Of a stretch of DNA of 64,000 nt, positions 58,985-64,000 are shown in pieces. The first letter of the stretch is position 1; each line of letters starts with the position of its first letter. This DNA is from Daphnia pulex (taxonomy: Eukaryota > Arthropoda > Branchiopoda > Diplostraca > Daphniidae). The DNA lies in contig NC_060025.1 of assembly GCF_021134715.1 (NCBI RefSeq), positions 5,766,001 through 5,830,000 on the forward strand. The letters run 5' to 3'. Position numbers and translations under genes: made by a program. The notes below the pieces were generated by a model that made no database searches, was not told the DNA's origin, and saw nothing but the letters and a program-made list of their open reading frames with translations.

Positions 58985-59416
58985 ACTCCACATCAGAAAA
59001 ATGAAACTGTTTTAGAAGTTCCCCTGGCTTTGCATCAAAGCCGTTCACAAAAAATGAGGAAAATAATGGCAGAAAAAAATCAACCGCAATTGCCAGCTGT
59101 GAATGCACTAATATCAGTATATGAAGAATTACCGAATCCAAAATTGAATTCAGGAAAGAGAAAAACCAGAGAGAAGCTTGGAAAATTCGAATATTGGAAG
59201 AAATTTTGGAAACAGAAAAACAGCAGCTACCGAGCTGCTTCCGCTCTTCCCGAGCCCATAAAACCGGATGAGCAGCCGAAACCAGAACTCTCCACCACCA
59301 CCGCTTATTTCTTTCACCTTAATTATTCATGTTTATTCATTCCAAACATCACAGGGTTGTCTTGTAGGAATGTCTCCGGAAAATTTCTGAACCCGCTCGA
59401 AATTGAATCTGGCTAG
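58985..59416 (+). CDS. Unassigned open frame, possibly from a mobile element
   Basis: The frame is open from about 58988, directly after the broken pogo copy, to a TAG at 59414. It starts without a clear ATG (first ATG in the frame near 59054). Composition is protein-like and basic: KMRKIMAEKNQPQLPAVNAL, SGKRKTREKLGKFEYWKKFW and SALPEPIKPDEQPKPELSTT. No domain is recognised. It may be a piece of a mobile-element gene cut by the same rearrangement that truncated the pogo copy. Confidence 0.25.
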   Translation, partial: TPHQKNETVLEVPLALHQSRSQKMRKIMAEKNQPQLPAVNALISVYEELPNPKLNSGKRKTREKLGKFEYWKKFWKQKNSSYRAASALPEPIKPDEQPKPELSTTTAYFFHLNYSCLFIPNITGLSCRNVSGKFLNPLEIESG

Positions 59417-61910
59417 TATATATAACATAACATAACAAATAACATAACGTAACAAAGAAAACGAATCAGAAATCAGAAAATGTTGGCCTTTTTTTGTGAT
59501 CCATATAGCAACTTTGTCTCTTAACAATTCGTCGTGACAGAGTGCACGGCTCGCCATGTTGTTTAAATTTTTTTCTGTCGCTAGGTGACAAAGGAAGTGA
59601 TAGAAGAAAATAAGCTGCTGCTAATATGAGATGACACGGGACTGATAGTGTCATCCCGTTCAGATGCACTTGTTCTAACAGATGCTGTAAGGTATATCCT
59701 TTAATGTTTTCGAGCACAATGTAGATTACTCTTTAATCATGATTTTTTAAATGGTGTAATTTATCAATACTGTTTCTTAATTATATTTTTAGTGAGCATA
59801 CACACAAACAAAAACACATCGTCACTAATTGGGTGCACACAGGCACTGTATTATTCCATTATATTAATTCTCCCAATCTAATCCATATTGTGAGACCTTT
59901 TTCTCACAGGGAAGCTGCAGTCTTTCGTTCGATGGTATATTCTCGTACAACGTCAACATAATTTAAACAACAGTCGATACATGCCTGAAAAGGTTGGAGG
60001 CATTCACACAGCCGTAGCCGTATAGCCAGCGTCAAGCACAAGAAAGACACAAATACGACAAGTTAAAACGGGGAACGAGCAGGCCAGTAGCAGGTCGAAT
60101 TAACGGCCTGACACTTGACTCGCGAAGGGGTGAATCAACACTAGACTGGGTGAACAGCCCAGCGTTGACTAAAGAAAGAACTACAATTGATGGGGTTTTA
60201 TACGACAAACAAAGTCAACGCGATCACCAACGCAAGGTGAACGTAATGAAAGGATGGAAAGGAAAATGACTTGTTTCCAGAAAGAGGGGGAGGATATTTT
60301 TCCAAGAAGAGTAAGCTAGTGCATTCCTTACAATATATTTGGTAACTTTATTTTGATTTTTTACATTATAAAATTAAATTGTTTTTCTGCTTTTATTGAT
60401 TTTTATTTTAACTACTTAATATCTAACTATTTAGCTATGAATCTTGTGTTGGTATGGAAGTGGATCAAGTGGTAGAAGAAAATAAGGTGCTGCTGGACGA
60501 AGGTAGTGTTTTACTCTACAATAAATTGTCAAAGAAGTAATTCTTAAAATAAAAAAGTTATGAAATATTCCTTCCTTGTAGATGAAAAGGTAAGTCTTGA
60601 CCAGAACTATATTAAGCCCAAGGTAAAAGTTAGTTTTCCCCTTTGTTCGTGGAACTGATGAGTCGGGAAAACGTGAGCGCAATCTTAAATTCGAGCACTT
60701 TTGACAATTGTATTTTTTCTTGAATAGGTAACCAAACTCACAATATAGTTTTCTCATTCAGCCTTCACTGAGAGTTCTGCTGAGTGTGTAAGCTCATCTT
60801 AAACCCCCAACCTCCAAAGTTCGGCGATCCATTCCCCCAATTCCCCTACTTTCGGAACATTATAATGATAAAGATAAAGAAAATGAACTCTTTATTGAGG
60901 AATCGTCCCCGGCTTTCCCCCTAGTCCAGGTGTTTTTTTTTTAATTATACGCCTCATGAAATATTTACAGGATATAGTTTTTGGCCCCCCTATTTTCCTT
61001 AAGATGTTTTATTGTATGTATATTTGTTTTCATTCAATCAAAAATGGCTGTAAAAATCAAAGTTATATATTCTTGTCGGAAGTAATACAATATATTTATA
61101 TTAAAAGTATCTTATTATATATTATTTGAATAAAGCATGGATATTTTTAGTGAATACCAATTACAATTAAATTTTTTTCCACTAATAAAAGACGTTTTCT
61201 TTATCTAGGTTTTCTCGAAGCAAAGTGCAGAACTCATCACCTTTAGGCCAATCACCAAAAATGTGCTATTTTTAAATTCATTTACGAAAAGGATGTATTA
61301 GTTTATGTTATTAGAAACGGTTTAAAAAGATTAAGAGAAGCAGCAAATAAAAGACAGCAACCAAAAATACTGAATTATATAATGGAAAACTGTGTTGTAG
61401 AAGTAGTGGAAGAAATATGTGTAAAAGGATAAAGTTAATTTTTTCAAATTTCGATACTACCAAATTGAAAGTTTCAGTCATGTACCTTCACAATCGGTTA
61501 GCACCAGGAAACATTCATCAATTGACAAACGTGTTTGTATTTTTCTTCGAAAAAAAAATCGTGACAAGGAAAACATATCACATGTACAGACGTAAAGAAA
61601 AAGTTTCTACAAGTTTTTGAGAGCAGATGAAAATATAATTGGTCTATCGAGGGTTGAGGCTTCATGGTTGCGATTGGAGATTTGTGTGAAAATCAAATTT
61701 GGTATTATAATGATTGCTTTACAAGGTTTTCGTCCAAGGGAAACTAAAATCTACAACAGCAAATAAGTAGTAGCGAAACGATTAAAATAAAATAAAAACA
61801 GCGAATGGTTGAAAACCTGTTAGATATTTAACGAGTACAATGCTTTATAATTACACATTGAAACTTATACGCGAAGATATCCAAATCGTTGCCCTAAAGA
61901 AATTTGTAAA
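59417..61910. other. Unassigned stretch
   Basis: No supported gene. The interval 59.95-60.25 kb is less A/T-rich and might be part of an LTR or another repeat, but no matching second copy is present in the window. A 108-codon minus frame at 60431-60757 has no domain. Confidence 0.4.
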
Positions 61911-61913
61911 GAA

Positions 61914-62525
61914 ATGGCTTTGCATGGCTGCAAGCCTTATTCTCTGGTGTACATGAAAAAGAAATTGATTGAGCATTTTGGAGAGGACACACAGTGTCAC
62001 AGCCAAGAAGGAATAAACGATCTCTTTTCATTGAATATGAACACATTCCATAATTCAATAATATTATGCAAATATGAAAGAAACAGTGATCAATACAGAG
62101 TTGGAAAAATAAGTATAATTTCTGTGGGCGTAAAACTCATAAGAGATGACATCCGAAATATGACAACTTCAACAGACACTTACGACGTTGAATTCAACAT
62201 TATCAACTTCAGAAGAAACTCTAGCGTTTGTGCCTGTATCACTAAAAATATTATTATCAACACTGAACACCAATGTAATCGATAGCGGCCGGCTTCTGCA
62301 CAGATTATCTTGGCCTAAAAACGAAAATATTTGAAAATTTTAAGGAATTATTGCGAAAACGTTATAAAAAACTATGGAAAATGATCAAAATTAGTGTTTG
62401 ATGGTTACGCTATTCCATCTAAAAAAGACATGATGCATGTGAAGAGAACAAAAACTGCTGGACCAGAAATTCTGTTTTCAAATGACATGATCGTAATTAA
62501 CGCTTATGAATAATTTATTATCAAT
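61914..62525 (+). pseudogene. Fragment of a multicopy, transposon-associated arthropod ORF
   Basis: 61914-62285 is an open frame starting MALHGCKPYSLVYMKKKLIE with HFGED, then KISIISVGVKLIRDDIRN. After a TAG and a shift, 62398-62510 reads VFDGYAIPSKKDMMHVKRTK and TAGPEILFSNDMIV. The block FDGYxxxPSTKDxxHLRR and the earlier HFGED / AAKLIxxDIK blocks belong, as I remember them, to a very common uncharacterised arthropod protein family that behaves like a mobile-element passenger. The copy is interrupted and partial. Confidence 0.5.
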
Positions 62526-63559
62526 TCCAGAAATAAAAAAAAAAATGATTTATAATTGAACTAGAAGCCTGAATGAGAAAGGAGTAACTTCTTTTCATAT
62601 GCAGAGCATGATTCCGACCTAAAAATATCAAATATCACATTATAATGTGCTGTAACAACAACTACTATTGTTATAGGGGAGGGACACTGATCTACTAATC
62701 TTATTACTTCACTACTGCACTGAAAGAAATGAAGATATGTAGATGGAAAGCAAACCTAAAGCCCAAAAAGGGGGGATATGTAATGTAACTAAACTGAACA
62801 AATTCTTTGGGAACAACTTCTGTAATTCACTTTTGTTTTACCATACCTTCTTTAGTTGAGACACCACGTCTAAGCCATTAGGTAAAGGAAAAGCTATTCC
62901 TTGGAAACTTCAAAATATTAGTGTTCACTTTCAAAGTTTGTTTAAAATTTTCTACTTGTATCAATGGAAGAAATGACGCAGCTGGGGAAAGTGCTATGCG
63001 CATTGTATATGGTGACTAACCTAATGAAGACATTAACTAACTTCGACACACAACTCTCAAGAAGAAAGAAAACAATAAAGCTAGAGTTACGAAGTCCATT
63101 AAACCAGAAGAGATTCCTCAAACAAAAGTATCTGTTAAGTTTCATAGTAAAAGTACTTAATTACAGGTATTTGTATAAAAGTTTTATTACCAAACAGTTG
63201 AGTTATAATTATTTGTCGTGTACTGTACATAGGTGAAAATGTTGTTTGGAGTAACAAATTTAAAATAAACTGATTATGGATATGGTTCCTTAATGCCCAA
63301 TTATTATTTTCTAACACCACAGATCTCCAACCAGCTCCTAGAGAAATAATGAAAATGATTAAATGTGGTTTTAATGGATCCTGTGACAACAACAGATGTG
63401 CCAGTTATCAAAATGGAATAAAATGTACAACTTCATGCTAAAATTGCAAAGGTGTGAGTTTTTTAAATGTTAAAAACCTGGGAAAAAATTAATGGGAACT
63501 AAAATGTCCGATTACGGCATTGTCGGATTGGAAAATCCCGACTTTCCGCATTGTGAAAT
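62526..63559. other. Unassigned A/T-rich stretch
   Basis: Short frames at 62942-63145, 62964-63236 and 63135-63392 have no domain and overlap one another. Nothing else seen. Confidence 0.45.
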
Positions 63560-63860
63560 AGGTCTATAGGGTCCTTGCATGAATAAGGGATTCCTTTAAA
63601 AAAATTATAATTAGGATCAGTTTTTCACGCTGATTCTCATGGTATTTTTTTTTTATTTTTAAAATAATAATTTTCTCCCGTAATCTCTGTTGAAAGTTGA
63701 GTTAGGCTTTCCCCCATTTTAAAACGGACCCCACGCCATTTTTGGTGGGCGGTCCTTAAAATGTGATGAATTTTTTTCTTTTCCCCCCTTTTCACCCTTT
63801 TTCGTGCTGTTTATACCCCCTTTTTTGCCCTTAGGGCCTAAAAGCGAAAGACGAAAAAGG
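63560..63860 (+). repeat. Dispersed repeat, copy 3
   Basis: Starts GGGTCCTTGCATGAATAAGG and contains CAGTTTTTCACGCTGATTCT, CGCCATTTTTGGTGG and CCCTTAGGGCCTAAAAG, matching the copies at 47270-47530 and 50040-50262. A short inverted stretch (GAAAAAGGGTGAAAAGGGG against CCCCTTTTCACCCTTTTTC) closes this end and may mark a terminus. Confidence 0.7.
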
Positions 63861-64000
63861 GTGAAAAGGGGAGAATTCAAAAACTTTCAGGAATTGATTC
63901 ATTTGACAAGGGGTGCTGATCTCCGTGACGGCCGGGAACACCACGGTCAACTTGCCACTCGTTCATCTTCAACTCTTCCCATCTTTTTATGCCACCCAGC

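Noticed and set aside
59417..60300. Possible LTR or transfer-RNA-like segment
   Set aside because: No matching second LTR, primer-binding site or cloverleaf could be established.

Overview
The window reads as genomic DNA of a crustacean, most likely a Daphnia (water flea). The reasons are short introns of roughly 60-150 bp with GT/AG borders, invertebrate-type host genes, a secreted-protein gene of a kind I associate only with Daphnia, and dense debris of small DNA transposons. The species is an inference. No bacterial operons, CRISPR arrays, rRNA or tRNA genes were seen.

Layout. 1-6.98 kb is mostly simple-sequence-rich non-coding DNA, with two candidate coding exons of one gene on the minus strand (1447-983 and 777-678). 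6.98-7.88 kb is an almost perfect 896-bp palindrome flanked by TA, a Tc1/mariner-type MITE. 9.7-20.1 kb is the only clearly healthy gene block, with three plus-strand genes: a four-exon gene for a 209-residue secreted protein (10002-11120), a six-exon M16 zinc metallopeptidase of 1038 residues (13066-16530), and a three-exon LETM1 mitochondrial cation exchanger of 724 residues (17639-19964).

20.8-24.4 kb is transposon debris: a LINE scrap and two pogo/Tigger-type transposase remnants facing opposite ways. 26.4-28.4 kb is a tandem array of a small membrane-protein family, with one intact gene (27004-27433) among three broken copies. 30.6-47.3 kb is a graveyard of broken host-gene pieces that keep intron borders: hnRNP R/Q-like, two copies of the C-terminal part of the XPB/ERCC3 helicase, an RNF31/HOIP (LUBEL-like) ubiquitin ligase, and the tail of a P4-ATPase. 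LINE and hAT remnants lie among them. 47.3-48.7 kb holds a decayed Ty1/copia element. 48.8-64 kb is almost gene-free: a second copy of the pogo 3' part (58.29-58.98 kb), copies of a repeat also seen at 47.3 kb, and two fragments of transposon-associated ORFs.

Working together: the M16 peptidase and LETM1 are head-to-tail neighbours with separate 5' regions, and nothing shows co-transcription. Most of the rest is duplication and transposition debris. The best candidates for something undescribed are the secreted-protein gene at 10 kb, the tandem membrane-protein family at 26-28 kb, and the way multi-exon host-gene tails have gathered between 30 and 47 kb. All family names come from reading translations by eye; no database search was run.
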